64,000 nucleotides of DNA. It comes from DATAZK01 sp965199805. GTDB lineage: Bacteria > Actinomycetota > Actinomycetes > Frankiales > Frankiaceae. A program made the translations under genes and the position numbers. Location: contig CBDATO010000001.1 in the NCBI GenBank assembly GCA_965199805.1, positions 744,001 to 808,000 on the forward strand, written 5' to 3'. Shown here piece after piece: positions 26,716 to 35,950 of the stretch; the first letter of the stretch is position 1, and the number at the start of each line of letters is the position of its first letter. A model generated the notes under the pieces. That model saw only the letters and a program-made list of their open reading frames with translations. It was not told the origin of the DNA and made no database searches.

Positions 26716-27570
26716 CTAGAACAGGACGCTGGCGAACGTCTCGACCTGCGTGAAGCCGATCCGCTCGTACGCCCGGCGGGCCCCGGTGTTGAAGGCATTC
26801 ACGTAGAGGCTGACGACCGGGGCGATCTCACGCCGGGCCGCTTCGGCCACCGCGGCGGTGCCGGCGGTGCCCAGCCCCTGCGCACGCAGGGCGGGAGCGA
26901 CCCAGACCCCCTGGATCTGACAGGCCTGCGGGGTGGCCGCGCCGATCTCCGCCTTGAACAGCACCCGGCCGCCCTCGATCCGGGCGAAGCAGCGGCGCGC
27001 GGCGATCAGCTCGGCGACCCGCGCCCGGTAGAGGTCGACGCTGTCGGGCGGGACCCCGATCTCCTCGGTGAACATGGCGACCGCCGCCGGCAGCAGCACA
27101 TCCAGCTCGAACGGCATCACCAGGCGGACGGCGGGATCCGGGGCCACCACGGGCGGTGCGTCGAGCACCATGAGCGGCTGGTCGTCGCGCAGCTCGCGCG
27201 GCGGACCCCACGACGGCCGCAGCAGCTCCCACAGGGGCAGCACCTCGGACGCGAGGCCGACGATGGACGCGCACCGGCGGTGGTGGCGCTTGGCCTGCAC
27301 GGCAAAGGCGGCGATCGCCTCCGGGCCGGCGCTGACCGGCCAGATGTTGGCGCCCGCGTAGCAGAGCGACTCGATGACGCCCGCCCGCTCGTAGCCCCAG
27401 ATCTGGGCCCCGAGCCGCCACTCGGACAGGCCGGCGGTCGCGACCCGGCTCGCCACGAAGACGTCGACCACGGGCCGCGCGGCGAGCAGGACGCGTACCT
27501 GCGGCAGATCGACGTCGGTGAGGACCCGCACCCGACCCTCGGTGCTGGTGCTGGTCGGTCCCGATCTCAC
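26716..27570 (-). CDS. GNAT acetyltransferase with N-terminal DUF4081
   Basis: This 284-residue protein joins an N-terminal DUF4081 region (ARPVVDVFVASRVATAGL...GAQIWGYERAGVIESLCYAGANIWPV) to a C-terminal GNAT domain. The acetyl-CoA loop is VWVAPALRAQGLGTAG, followed by VSLYVNAFNTGARRAYERIGF. It resembles the mycobacterial protein encoded beside ispG (Rv2867c type). The target amine is unknown. The start GTG 27570 is tentative. It is transcribed in line with ispG, 49 bases further on. Confidence 0.88.
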   Translation of the reverse strand: MRSGPTSTSTEGRVRVLTDVDLPQVRVLLAARPVVDVFVASRVATAGLSEWRLGAQIWGYERAGVIESLCYAGANIWPVSAGPEAIAAFAVQAKRHHRRCASIVGLASEVLPLWELLRPSWGPPRELRDDQPLMVLDAPPVVAPDPAVRLVMPFELDVLLPAAVAMFTEEIGVPPDSVDLYRARVAELIAARRCFARIEGGRVLFKAEIGAATPQACQIQGVWVAPALRAQGLGTAGTAAVAEAARREIAPVVSLYVNAFNTGARRAYERIGFTQVETFASVLF

Positions 27571-27619
27571 CCGGTCGACATTAATCCGCCGGACGACGAC
27601 CTCGCTGCGGGTCGGTCGC

Positions 27620-28798
27620 TCAGGCGCTGACCGTGACGGTGGCGCCGCCGGTGCCTGCGGCCGACGCCTCCATCTGCTCGGCGAGGATCATGGCTTCGTT
27701 GATCAGCGTCTCCACGATCTGCGCCTCGGGCACGGTGCGGATGACCTCACCCCGGACGAAGATCTGACCCTTGCCGTTGCCGGACGCGACGCCGAGATCG
27801 GCCTCGCGGGCCTCCCCCGGGCCATTGACGACGCAGCCCATGACCGCCACCCGCAGGGGCACCTCGAGCCCCTCGAGCCCGGCAGCCACTGCGTCGGCCA
27901 GCTTGTAGACGTCGACCTGGGCCCGCCCGCAGGACGGGCAAGAAACGATCTCCAGCTTGCGCGGACGCATGCCCAGCGACTGGAGGATGGCCGTGCCGAC
28001 CTTGACCTCCTCCACCGGAGGCGCGGACAGCGAGACCCGGATCGTGTCGCCGATGCCCTGGGCGAGCAGCGCCCCGAAGGCGACGGAGGACTTGATGGTG
28101 CCCTGGAACGCGGGCCCCGCCTCGGTGACGCCGAGGTGCAACGGGTAATCGCAGGCGGCGGCGAGCTGCCGGTAGGCCTCGATCATGATCACCGGGTCGT
28201 TGTGCTTGACCGAGATCTTGATGTCGCGGAAGTCGTGCTCCTCGAACAGCGAGCACTCCCACAGCGCCGACTCGACCAGAGCCTCGGGCGTGGCCTTGCC
28301 GTACTTGGCCAGCAGGCGCTTGTCGAGCGAGCCGGCGTTGACCCCGATGCGGATCGGCGTTCCCGCCGCCTTGGCCGCGCGGGCGATCTCGCCGACCTTG
28401 TCGTCGAACGTCTTGATGTTGCCGGGGTTGACCCGTACGGCGGCGCAGCCGGCCGCGATGGCGGCGAACACGTACTTCGGCTGGAAGTGGATGTCGGCGA
28501 TCACCGGGATCTGCGACTTGCGCGCGATGATCGGCAGCGCGTCGGCGTCGTCCTGGCTGGGGACGGCGACGCGGACGATCTCGCAGCCGGCCGCGGTGAG
28601 CTCGGCGATCTGCTGGAGCGTCGCGTTGACGTCGGAGGTCAGGGTGGTGCACATCGACTGCACGGAGACAGGAGCGTCACCGCCGACCAGGACGCCGCCG
28701 ACATTGAGCTGACGGCTCTTGCGACGCGGGGCCAGCGTGCGCGGAGGCGCCTCCGGCATACCGAGCGAGAGGGGGACAGGTGCGGCTTGCGCAGTCAC
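27620..28798 (-). CDS. ispG: 4-hydroxy-3-methylbut-2-enyl diphosphate synthase
   Basis: IspG (GcpE) is the iron–sulfur enzyme that converts MEcPP to HMBPP in the MEP isoprenoid pathway. It has 392 residues. The TIM-barrel begins near PVSVQSMCTT, with RVAVPSQDDADAL and ADIHFQPKYV. The 4Fe-4S ligands are C287 and C290 (SCPSCGR) and C322 (GCVVNGPGEA), with the conserved Glu329. Length is normal. GTG 28798 follows the rip stop by seven bases, making a dxr–rip–ispG transcript likely. Confidence 0.98.
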   Translation of the reverse strand: MTAQAAPVPLSLGMPEAPPRTLAPRRKSRQLNVGGVLVGGDAPVSVQSMCTTLTSDVNATLQQIAELTAAGCEIVRVAVPSQDDADALPIIARKSQIPVIADIHFQPKYVFAAIAAGCAAVRVNPGNIKTFDDKVGEIARAAKAAGTPIRIGVNAGSLDKRLLAKYGKATPEALVESALWECSLFEEHDFRDIKISVKHNDPVIMIEAYRQLAAACDYPLHLGVTEAGPAFQGTIKSSVAFGALLAQGIGDTIRVSLSAPPVEEVKVGTAILQSLGMRPRKLEIVSCPSCGRAQVDVYKLADAVAAGLEGLEVPLRVAVMGCVVNGPGEAREADLGVASGNGKGQIFVRGEVIRTVPEAQIVETLINEAMILAEQMEASAAGTGGATVTVSA

Positions 28799-28805
28799 GC
28801 GAGGC

Positions 28806-29999
28806 TTACCTCAGACGTATCGGGTTGACGATGTCGGCGGATGCGAGCACCACCGTCAACGTCGCGAAAATCGCAACCACAGCGTACGTGGCAGGCAACA
28901 GCTTGGTCAGGTCGACGCGCTTGACCTCACCCCGGTAGCCGCGGCGCCGGCGGATCTTGTCACGGGCGGTCTCGAAGCCGAGGACGGCGAGGTGACCGCC
29001 GTCGAGCGGCAGCAGCGGCAGCAGGTTGAAGAAGCCGACGAAGAGGTTGACGCCCGCGACGAGCAGCAGGAACGCGCCGATCCGGGAGTCCCAGCCGACC
29101 CCGGAGGTGCCGAGCAGGTCGCCGCTGACCCGGCTGATGCCGATCACGCCGACCGCGCCGTTGGGGTCCCGGTGGTTGCTGAAGATCGTCGAGATCCGAT
29201 CGGGGAAGTGCGCCAAAGCACTGACCGTGCCGGTGACGAACGTGCCCATCGTGGTGATGGTCTTGCGCGCGGCGGTGGCGGGCCCGACGTGGACCGCGTC
29301 GGCCGTGATGCCGAACACCGGCACCTTCTCGGTGCCGCCGCCGTCCTTGGGCTGCACCTGCAGCACCGGGGTCAGCGTGGTGCTGAAGCTCTTGCCGTCA
29401 CGGGTGTACGTCACCGCGAGCGGCTGGGCGTCCTTGTCGGCCCGGATGGCGTCGCGCAGCTGGGCGAAGGTGGCGACCTTGTCGCCGCCGACGCTCGTGA
29501 TGAGGTCACCGCGCTGCAGGCCGGCCTTCGCGGCCGGGCTCTGCGCATCGGTGCCGGCCGCGCACGCCTTGGTGGCATCGGCGGACAGGCAGGCCGCCGG
29601 GCTGTCGATCGCGGAGGCGGAGGTGGCGACCGGTGAGATCAGCAGGGACGCGAAGACCAGGATCACCGCGAGGATGAAGTGCATCGTCGAGCCGGCGACC
29701 AGCACGATCGCGCGCTTCCACGGCGTGAAGCGGAAGAAGGCCCGCTTGTCGTCGTCCTCGGTCTCGAGCTCCTCGAGCGGGGTCATCCCGACGATCTTGA
29801 CGAACCCGCCGGCCGGGATGAGCTTCACGCCGTACTCGGTCTCGCCCTTGGTGCGCGACCACAGCGTCGGGCCGAAGCCGACGAAGAACTGCGTCGCCTT
29901 CATGCCGAAGAGCTTCGCGGTGGCGAAGTGGCCGCCTTCGTGCAGCACGACGGAGACGAGCAGTGCCAGGACGAACGCAAGTGCGCCGATGAGGGCCAA
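28806..29999 (-). CDS. Site-2 intramembrane zinc protease (RseP/Rip1 type)
   Basis: Rip1-like proteases cleave membrane-embedded substrates such as anti-sigma factors after a first cut. The first transmembrane helix carries the zinc motif HEGGH (H20–H24). A PDZ domain follows, with LQRGDLITSVGGDKVATFAQLRDAI. The third helix supplies the second active-site motif NLLPLLPLDGGH, where the Asp completes the site. It has 397 residues. The start is TTG 29999, four bases after the dxr stop, and agrees with homologues that begin just before the first helix. It lies between dxr and ispG as in mycobacteria. Confidence 0.95.
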   Translation of the reverse strand: MALIGALAFVLALLVSVVLHEGGHFATAKLFGMKATQFFVGFGPTLWSRTKGETEYGVKLIPAGGFVKIVGMTPLEELETEDDDKRAFFRFTPWKRAIVLVAGSTMHFILAVILVFASLLISPVATSASAIDSPAACLSADATKACAAGTDAQSPAAKAGLQRGDLITSVGGDKVATFAQLRDAIRADKDAQPLAVTYTRDGKSFSTTLTPVLQVQPKDGGGTEKVPVFGITADAVHVGPATAARKTITTMGTFVTGTVSALAHFPDRISTIFSNHRDPNGAVGVIGISRVSGDLLGTSGVGWDSRIGAFLLLVAGVNLFVGFFNLLPLLPLDGGHLAVLGFETARDKIRRRRGYRGEVKRVDLTKLLPATYAVVAIFATLTVVLASADIVNPIRLR

Positions 30000-30002
30000 C
30001 GG

Positions 30003-31190
30003 TCAGTTCTCCGAGATCAGGGCGCGGGCGAGGCCGCGTGCCTCGTCCTCACTCTCCAACACATCGGCAGCTGACGAGAGTTCCCGTAGCTCCACCCGGT
30101 CGAGAGTGCGCTCCACGACATCGACGATCCCGAGGAACGGCAGCCGGCCCTCGACGAACGCCGCGACGGCCTCCTCGTTGGCGGCGTTGAAGACGGCGGG
30201 CCCGCTCCCCCCGCGGCGGCCGGCCTCCTTCGCCAGCGCCACCGCCGGGAACGCCTCGGTGTCGAGCGGCTCGAACGTCAGGTTCTGCGCCTGCGTCCAG
30301 TCCATGGACGGGGCGGCCTCGGGCACGCGGTCCGGCCAGCCGAGCGCGAGCGCGATGGGCAGCCGCATGTCGGGCGGGCTGAGCTGGGCGATGGTCGATC
30401 CGTCGGTGAACTCGACCATGGAGTGGATGAGCGACTGCGGGTGGACGACGACGTCGATCCGGTCGTACGGGATGCCGAAGAGCAGGTGCGCCTCGATCAG
30501 CTCCAGCCCCTTGTTGACCAGCGTTGAGCTGTTGATCGTGATCACCGGGCCCATGTCCCAGGTCGGGTGGGCCATGGCCTGCTGCGGGGTGACGGCGGTG
30601 AGCTCGTCGCGGCGCTTGCCGCGGAACGGTCCCCCGCTCGCGGTCAGCACGAGCCGGCGCACCTCGTTGTTGCCGGAGCCGCTGCGCAGGCACTGGGCGA
30701 TCGCGCTGTGCTCGGAGTCGACCGGGATGATGCGGTCGAGGAAGGGCACCACCAGCGGCCCGCCGGCGATCAGCGACTCCTTGTTGGCGAGTGCCAGGGT
30801 GCGCCCGGCGTTCAGCGCGGCGAGGGTCGCGGTGAGCCCCACGGAGCCCGTGATGCCGTTCAGCACGATGTCGCAGGGCCAGCCCGCGACCTCGGCGACG
30901 GCATCGGGACCGGCCAGCACCTTGGGCATGGAGAACTCGCCACGGTCGTGGCCGGCCCGCTTGGCCTCGGCGTACAGCGCGAGCTGCACGTCCTGCGCGG
31001 CCGTCGCCCTCGAGACGGCCACGACCTCGACGCCCAGCGCGATGGCCTGGGCGGCGAGCTCGGCGGGGCGTCCGCCGCCGCCTGCCAGACCCACCACGCG
31101 GAACCGGTCGGGCCGCCGCGAGATCACGTCGATCGCCTGCACCCCGATCGACCCCGTCGAGCCGAGCAGCACCACCTCGCGGACCGTCAC
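30003..31190 (-). CDS. dxr: 1-deoxy-D-xylulose 5-phosphate reductoisomerase
   Basis: Dxr makes 2-C-methyl-D-erythritol 4-phosphate with NADPH, the committed MEP step. It has 395 residues. The NADPH motif VVLLGSTGSIGVQAIDV is near the start, and ALANKESLIAGG and the metal site PVDSEHSAIAQCL follow. The flexible loop is LTASGGPFRG, and HPTWDMGPVITINSSTLVNKGLELIEAHLLFG is highly typical. Start GTG 31190. It is first in the dxr–rip–ispG group; the esterase gene is 46 bases upstream. Confidence 0.98.
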   Translation of the reverse strand: MTVREVVLLGSTGSIGVQAIDVISRRPDRFRVVGLAGGGGRPAELAAQAIALGVEVVAVSRATAAQDVQLALYAEAKRAGHDRGEFSMPKVLAGPDAVAEVAGWPCDIVLNGITGSVGLTATLAALNAGRTLALANKESLIAGGPLVVPFLDRIIPVDSEHSAIAQCLRSGSGNNEVRRLVLTASGGPFRGKRRDELTAVTPQQAMAHPTWDMGPVITINSSTLVNKGLELIEAHLLFGIPYDRIDVVVHPQSLIHSMVEFTDGSTIAQLSPPDMRLPIALALGWPDRVPEAAPSMDWTQAQNLTFEPLDTEAFPAVALAKEAGRRGGSGPAVFNAANEEAVAAFVEGRLPFLGIVDVVERTLDRVELRELSSAADVLESEDEARGLARALISEN

Positions 31191-31236
31191 CGCGTCAGTG
31201 TCTCAGGTCGACCCGGTCAGCGGCGCCGGCTCGCTG

Positions 31237-32295
31237 TCAGTGCGCTCCGAAGAACCTGAGTGCCGCTTGGGCGCCGTTCCAGGACGCGGTCGTGCCCAGC
31301 GGCGGGTTCGGTGCCGCACCGGGCCAGGTGTGGCCGCCGCCGTTCACGGTGTCCAGCTCCACCGTGCGGCCGTCCCCGCAGCGCCACAGCTGCACGCCCG
31401 TGCCGGGCTTTGTCGTCGTTGCAGGCTGCCCGCAGGTCGCCGCCCAGTACGTGATCCGGCTCGCCACCGGCTCACTCGGCACGTCGGCGAAGCTGCCGGG
31501 GGCACTGCCCGTGTACGGCACGACCGGGTCGGCGGTGCCGTGCACCTCGACGTACGGCTTACGGGTGCAGGCGCCGCGCGGGGTGATGCTGGGCGCCACC
31601 GCGTAGACGGCGCGGACGCCCGGCAGGGTGCAGGCCGCGTACACCGCCATGTCGGCGCCGTCGCTGATGCCGGTCGTGTAGAGCGCGCCGTTCGAGCAGC
31701 CGGCCTGCTGCAGGTCGGCCGCGATCTGCTGGACGAAGGCGACGTCGTTCGGCAGGCCGGGCTCGCTGCCGGTGAAGTTCCACAGCCCGTTGGTGCCCTC
31801 GGGGGTGACGACGGCGTAGTTGGTCAGGGGGCCGCGTTGCGAGAGTCCGCTGTACGCGAACTCCTGGGCCGCGTTCTGGTTGCCGCCGTGGAAGTCGACC
31901 ACGACGGCGACGGCCGTACGAGTCGCCGGCAAGGTCAGCAGGTAGCTGCGGCCGCCCGCGGACTGCAGGCCGGCGGTCATCCGGCAGGTCGCCGCGGCGG
32001 CGCTGGCGTACTCGGTGGGCCGTTGCGAGGGTGCCAGGGTACGGACGCCGATCGAGCGGCTCGGCGTGGGCCGCGCGGTCGGGGAGGGAGTCCGGCTCGG
32101 CGTGGGGCCGGCCGGGGATGTGACGGGCGGGGCGGCAACCTCCGGTGCCGTCGTGGCGGACGGGGTCGCAACGTCCGACGGGGAGGCGACTGATGGGGCG
32201 ATGTCAGCCGCGGAGCTGCCACCGGAGCAGGCGCTGCCGAGCCCGACCACCACGGCGGCGGCCACGACGGCCAGGACGCGACCCGTGCCGGTCAT
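31237..32295 (-). CDS. Secreted esterase lipoprotein (PHB-depolymerase/feruloyl-esterase-like)
   Basis: This is a 352-residue alpha/beta hydrolase. The signal peptide ends in a lipobox with Cys23 (GLGSAC). A low-complexity Ser/Thr/Pro linker reaches to about residue 98. The hydrolase domain has the oxyanion strand VVVDFHGGNQNAAQ. Its catalytic triad candidates are Ser211 in GISDGAD, Asp256 in HGTADPVVPY and His322 in GGGHTWPG. The spacing fits the LpqC/PHB depolymerase family, which acts on polyesters or acylated polysaccharides outside the cell; the substrate is not known. Its GTGA or ATGA overlap with rlmN is four bases. Confidence 0.87.
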   Translation of the reverse strand: MTGTGRVLAVVAAAVVVGLGSACSGGSSAADIAPSVASPSDVATPSATTAPEVAAPPVTSPAGPTPSRTPSPTARPTPSRSIGVRTLAPSQRPTEYASAAAATCRMTAGLQSAGGRSYLLTLPATRTAVAVVVDFHGGNQNAAQEFAYSGLSQRGPLTNYAVVTPEGTNGLWNFTGSEPGLPNDVAFVQQIAADLQQAGCSNGALYTTGISDGADMAVYAACTLPGVRAVYAVAPSITPRGACTRKPYVEVHGTADPVVPYTGSAPGSFADVPSEPVASRITYWAATCGQPATTTKPGTGVQLWRCGDGRTVELDTVNGGGHTWPGAAPNPPLGTTASWNGAQAALRFFGAH

Positions 32296-33422
32296 CCGGT
32301 GGCGGCGAGCTGCCCGCAGGCGGCTGCGACCTCGCGTCCGCGGGTGTCACGCACCGTCGTCGTCACACCGGCGGCGCGCAGCCGCCGGACGAACTCCCGC
32401 TCGCGGGCGGGGGTGCTGGCCGTCCACTCGGAGCCGGGCGTCGGGTTGAGCGGGATGAGGTTGACGTGCGCGAGGGCCCCGCGCAGCAGCGCACCCAGCT
32501 GATCGGCGCGGTCGGGGTCGTCGTTCACGCCGGCGATCAGGGCGTACTCGATGGTCATCCGGCGTCCGGTGCGCCGCGCGTAGCGGCGGGCGGCGCCGAC
32601 CACCTCGGCGACGGGCCAGCGCTGGTTGACGGGCACGAGCGTGTTGCGCAGCTCGTCGTCCGGGGCGTGCAGGCTCAGGGCGAGCGTGACCGCGAGCCCC
32701 TCGTCGCCCAGCTCGTCGATGCGGGGCACCAGCCCGACGGTGCTGACGGTGATGGCCCGCTGCGAGAGGCCCGCACCGTGCGGCGCCGGGTCGGTCAGCC
32801 GCCGGACGGCGCCGAGCACCGCCCGGTAATTGGCCAGCGGCTCGCCCATGCCCATGAAGACGACGTTGCTGAGCCGGGGCATCGGCGCCTCGGCGGAGGC
32901 GACCCGGCGCTGGGCCGCGACCACCTGCTCGACGATCTCGGCGGTCGACAGGTTGCGGGTCAGCCCGCCCTGACCGGTGGCGCAGAAGGGGCAGCCCATG
33001 CCGCAGCCGGCCTGACTGGACACGCAGACGGTGGTGCGGTCGGCGTAACGCATGAGCACCGACTCGATCAGCACCCCGTCGTGGCCGCGCCAGACGGTCT
33101 TGACCGTGTCGCCGTCGTCGCAGATGAGCTCCCGGACCGGCGTGAGCAGGCTGGGCAGCAGCGCCTCGGCGAGCGTGGTGCGGGCGGCGGCCGGGATGTC
33201 GGTCATGGCATCGGGGTCGGTGGTGTGGCGTACGAAGTAGTGCTGCGACAGCTGCTGCGCGCGGTAGGCGGGCAGGCCGAGCTCCGCCACGGCCTGCCGA
33301 CGGTCGTCGGGCGACAGGTCGGCGAGGTGCCTCGGGGGGCGGCCGCGGCGCCGGGGTGCGGGACCGAACGGCACGGCCTCGTCCGCCGGCGGGGCAGCGG
33401 AGGCGACGATCGGCAGGTTCAT
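32292..33422 (-). CDS. rlmN: Dual-specificity RNA methyltransferase RlmN
   Basis: RlmN is a radical-SAM enzyme that makes 2-methyladenosine at A2503 of 23S rRNA and A37 of tRNAs. The start ATG 33422 has GGAGAG upstream and gives 376 residues. The iron–sulfur cysteines are C140, C144 and C147 (CGMGCPFCATG). The methyl-carrying cysteines are C133 (VCVSSQ) and the one near the C-terminus (AAACGQLAA). FMGMGEPLANY and ALSLHAPDDELRNTLVPVN are typical. It follows cdsA after 39 bases. Confidence 0.96.
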   Translation of the reverse strand: MNLPIVASAAPPADEAVPFGPAPRRRGRPPRHLADLSPDDRRQAVAELGLPAYRAQQLSQHYFVRHTTDPDAMTDIPAAARTTLAEALLPSLLTPVRELICDDGDTVKTVWRGHDGVLIESVLMRYADRTTVCVSSQAGCGMGCPFCATGQGGLTRNLSTAEIVEQVVAAQRRVASAEAPMPRLSNVVFMGMGEPLANYRAVLGAVRRLTDPAPHGAGLSQRAITVSTVGLVPRIDELGDEGLAVTLALSLHAPDDELRNTLVPVNQRWPVAEVVGAARRYARRTGRRMTIEYALIAGVNDDPDRADQLGALLRGALAHVNLIPLNPTPGSEWTASTPAREREFVRRLRAAGVTTTVRDTRGREVAAACGQLAATG

Positions 33423-33461
33423 GACGCTCTCCATGGTCGCACGTCGGCGCGGCGGCACCGG

Positions 33462-34346
33462 TCAGTGCACGGGCGACCAGGTGGTCAGCAGCAGGTACGC
33501 GACCGGCGCCGACGCGAGCAGCGAATCCAGCCGGTCCATTATTCCGCCGTGCCCGGGCAGCAGGTTGCCCATGTCCTTGATGCCGAGGTCACGCTTGAGC
33601 AGCGACTCCCCGAGGTCACCCAGGGTCGCGCAGGCCACCGCGGCGAGGCCGTAGACGATCCCGAGGCCGGCGGAACGGTTCAGGAGCAGGGGAAACGCGA
33701 TGGCGGCGAACAAGCAACCCGCGACCACCGATCCGGCGAGACCCTCCCAGCTCTTGCCCGGGGAGACCCGGGGCGCCAGCTTGTGCTTGCCACCGGACAG
33801 GACGCCGGACGCGTAGCCGCCGACGTCGTTGGCGACGGCCGCCGTGATGAAGATCATCACGCAGCGCGGACCGTCCGGCCCTTGGGAGAGCAGCGCCGCG
33901 AAGCCGGCGAGCAGCCCGGTGTACGCGAGCGCGAACAGGCTCGCGGGCAGGTCGCGCACCACGTCGCCGGGGCCGCCGGGTGTGCTCACGTGCGGGTCGT
34001 ACGCCCGCCAGCCCAGCGTGACGACCACCGCGACGAAGAAGGCGAGCACCAGGCCGTCGGTGCCCTGGGCGTATGCGAGCGCCGGCACCGCCGCACCGGC
34101 GAGCGTCACCGGGATGCGCGGGACCAGCAGGCCCGCTGAGCGCAGCGCCGTGGTCAGCTCGTACGCGCCGATGCCGACGCACAGGCACAGCACGCCGATC
34201 CACACGACGCGCACGGTGAACAACGTCGTGACGACGATGGCGCCGAGCAGCAGGCCGACGAGGATCGCCGAGCGCAGGTCGCGGCCGGCCCGGCTGGGCT
34301 TGGCCGACGCGACCGGCGGCTCGGCGGCCGGAACGGGGGAGGTCAT
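33462..34346 (-). CDS. cdsA: Phosphatidate cytidylyltransferase
   Basis: CdsA makes CDP-diacylglycerol from phosphatidate and CTP, the branch point of phospholipid synthesis. It has 294 residues and about eight membrane spans, such as AILVGLLLGAIVVTTLFTVRVVWIG. The C-terminal CTP-transferase signature is intact (SLLKRDLGIKDMGNLLPGHGGIMDRLDS). Its ATG is one base after the frr stop, so it is tightly coupled to the translation genes, the common bacterial frr–cdsA arrangement. Confidence 0.97.
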   Translation of the reverse strand: MTSPVPAAEPPVASAKPSRAGRDLRSAILVGLLLGAIVVTTLFTVRVVWIGVLCLCVGIGAYELTTALRSAGLLVPRIPVTLAGAAVPALAYAQGTDGLVLAFFVAVVVTLGWRAYDPHVSTPGGPGDVVRDLPASLFALAYTGLLAGFAALLSQGPDGPRCVMIFITAAVANDVGGYASGVLSGGKHKLAPRVSPGKSWEGLAGSVVAGCLFAAIAFPLLLNRSAGLGIVYGLAAVACATLGDLGESLLKRDLGIKDMGNLLPGHGGIMDRLDSLLASAPVAYLLLTTWSPVH

Positions 34347-34347
34347 C

Positions 34348-34926
34348 TCAGACCTCGAGGAGCTCGGACTCCTTGGACCTCAGCAGCTCGTCGATCTGGG
34401 AGACGAACTTGCCGGTGGTCGCCTCGAGCTCCTTCTCGGCGCGGTGCACGTCGTCCTCACCGGCGTCGCCCGCTTTGATCATCTTGTTCAGGGTGTCCAT
34501 GCTGTGACGGCGGATGCTGCGGATGCTGACCCGGGCGTCCTCGGCCTTGCCGCGGACGACCTTGATCAGATCCCGGCGGCGCTGCTCGGAGAGCTCCGGG
34601 AAGACGCAACGGATGATCGAGCCGTCGTTGCTCGGGTTGACCCCGAGGTCGCTCTCCCGGATCGCCTTCTCCACGGCGGCGAGCGAACCCTTGTCGTACG
34701 GGCTCACGATCACCATGCGGGCCTCCGGCACGCTGAACGACGCGAGCTGCTGCACCGGGGTCGGCGTGCCGTAGTAGTCGACGGTGATGCGCGCGAAGAT
34801 GGCCGGGGTCGGCCGCCCGGTACGCACCGCGGAGAAGTCGTCGCGCGCGACGCGCACCGCCTTCTCCATCTTCTCCTCGGCTTCGAGCAGCTCGAAGTCG
34901 ATGTCGGTGTCGTCGTCGGAGCTCAC
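34348..34926 (-). CDS. frr: Ribosome recycling factor
   Basis: RRF works with EF-G to split post-termination ribosomes. It has 192 residues, slightly longer than the usual 185 because of an acidic N-terminus (MSSDDDTDIDFE). Typical segments are FSAVRTGRPTPAIFARITVDYYGTPTPVQQLAS, GVNPSNDGSIIRCVFP and the long helix LSEQRRRDLIKVVRGKAEDARVSIRSIRR. It starts at GTG 34926, 90 bases after the pyrH stop. Confidence 0.98.
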   Translation of the reverse strand: MSSDDDTDIDFELLEAEEKMEKAVRVARDDFSAVRTGRPTPAIFARITVDYYGTPTPVQQLASFSVPEARMVIVSPYDKGSLAAVEKAIRESDLGVNPSNDGSIIRCVFPELSEQRRRDLIKVVRGKAEDARVSIRSIRRHSMDTLNKMIKAGDAGEDDVHRAEKELEATTGKFVSQIDELLRSKESELLEV

Positions 34927-35016
34927 GTCGCGCTCCCGTCTCGTTCTGGCAGTGATGACTGCATGGATGGCTGGTGCGGGTGGGCGGAAGGCCGGTGCCG
35001 GCGGAGAGGTCCGCCG

Positions 35017-35805
35017 TCAGCCGGCGGGTGCCGAGGTGACCACGGTGCCGATCTTCTCACCACGGACGGCCCGCCGGATGTTGCCGTCGGCCAGCAGGTC
35101 GAAGACGACGATCGGAAGGTCGTTGTCCATGCAGAGGCTGATGGCGGTGGCGTCCATGACCTTCAGCCCGCGCATGAGCACCTCGTTGTAGGTGAGCGCG
35201 TCGAACTTCTGGGCGTCGGCGTTGCGCTTGGGGTCGCTGTCGTAGACCCCGTCGACCTTGGTGGCCTTGAAGACGGCCTCGGCCTTGATCTCGAGGGCCC
35301 GCTGCGCGGCCGTGGTGTCGGTGGAGAAGAACGGGGCGCCGAGGCCGGCGCCGAAGATGACGACCCGGCCCTTCTCGAGGTGCCGGATCGCCCGCAGCGG
35401 CAGGTAGGGCTCGGCCACCTGCCCCATCGCGATCGCCGTCTGCACCCGGGTGGTGATGCCCTCGTGCTCGAGGAAGTCCTGCAGCGCCAGACAGTTGATC
35501 ACCGTGCCGAGCATGCCCATGTAATCGGCGCGGCCACGGTCCATGCCACGGTCGGCGAGGGCCTGACCGCGGAACATGTTGCCGCCGCCGACGACGACGG
35601 CCACCTGCACACCGTCGCGGGTCACGTCACCGATCTGCCGGGCGATGGCGGCCACGGTGGTGGGGTCGATGCCGAGCGGATCGCCGCCGGCGAAGGCCTC
35701 CCCCGACAGTTTGAGCAGGACACGCGACCACCGCGGATCGCCGGAGGACGCGCGCTCGGCGGAGGACCCGGGGACGGCGGTTGACCCGGGGACGGCGTCG
35801 GACAC
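35017..35805 (-). CDS. pyrH: UMP kinase
   Basis: PyrH phosphorylates UMP to UDP; the bacterial hexameric enzyme is of the amino-acid-kinase fold. Start GTG 35805 has CAGGAG upstream and gives 262 residues. The N-terminal 24 residues are a Ser/Pro/Gly-rich extension with a VPGS repeat. The domain begins VLLKLSGEAFAGG, then VVVGGGNMFRG, RADYMGMLGTVINCLALQ and TTDTTAAQRALEIKAEAVFKATKVDGVYD. It lies between tsf and frr, as in most bacteria. Confidence 0.97.
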   Translation of the reverse strand: MSDAVPGSTAVPGSSAERASSGDPRWSRVLLKLSGEAFAGGDPLGIDPTTVAAIARQIGDVTRDGVQVAVVVGGGNMFRGQALADRGMDRGRADYMGMLGTVINCLALQDFLEHEGITTRVQTAIAMGQVAEPYLPLRAIRHLEKGRVVIFGAGLGAPFFSTDTTAAQRALEIKAEAVFKATKVDGVYDSDPKRNADAQKFDALTYNEVLMRGLKVMDATAISLCMDNDLPIVVFDLLADGNIRRAVRGEKIGTVVTSAPAG

Positions 35806-35880
35806 GGCGGCTCCTGACAGACGATCGAAACCGACGCGGATTCGCGCGGTACGGCGTGCCGCCAAGTCTGCCCGAGGACG

Positions 35881-35934
35881 TTCAACGGCGGGACGGCCCC
35901 CCACGCGAATGTGGATGGACCGCCCCGCCGTCGA
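35881..35934 (-). terminator. Long hairpin between tsf and pyrH
   Basis: The arms TTCAACGGCGGGACGGCC and GGACCGCCCCGCCGTCGAA pair with few mismatches, and an inner CCAC/GTGG pair closes the loop. It starts 17 bases after the tsf stop and lies 76 bases before pyrH. No T-tract is present, so it could be an attenuator that lowers pyrH relative to rpsB–tsf. Confidence 0.65.
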
Positions 35935-35950
35935 ACGGGTGGTGTCGGCG

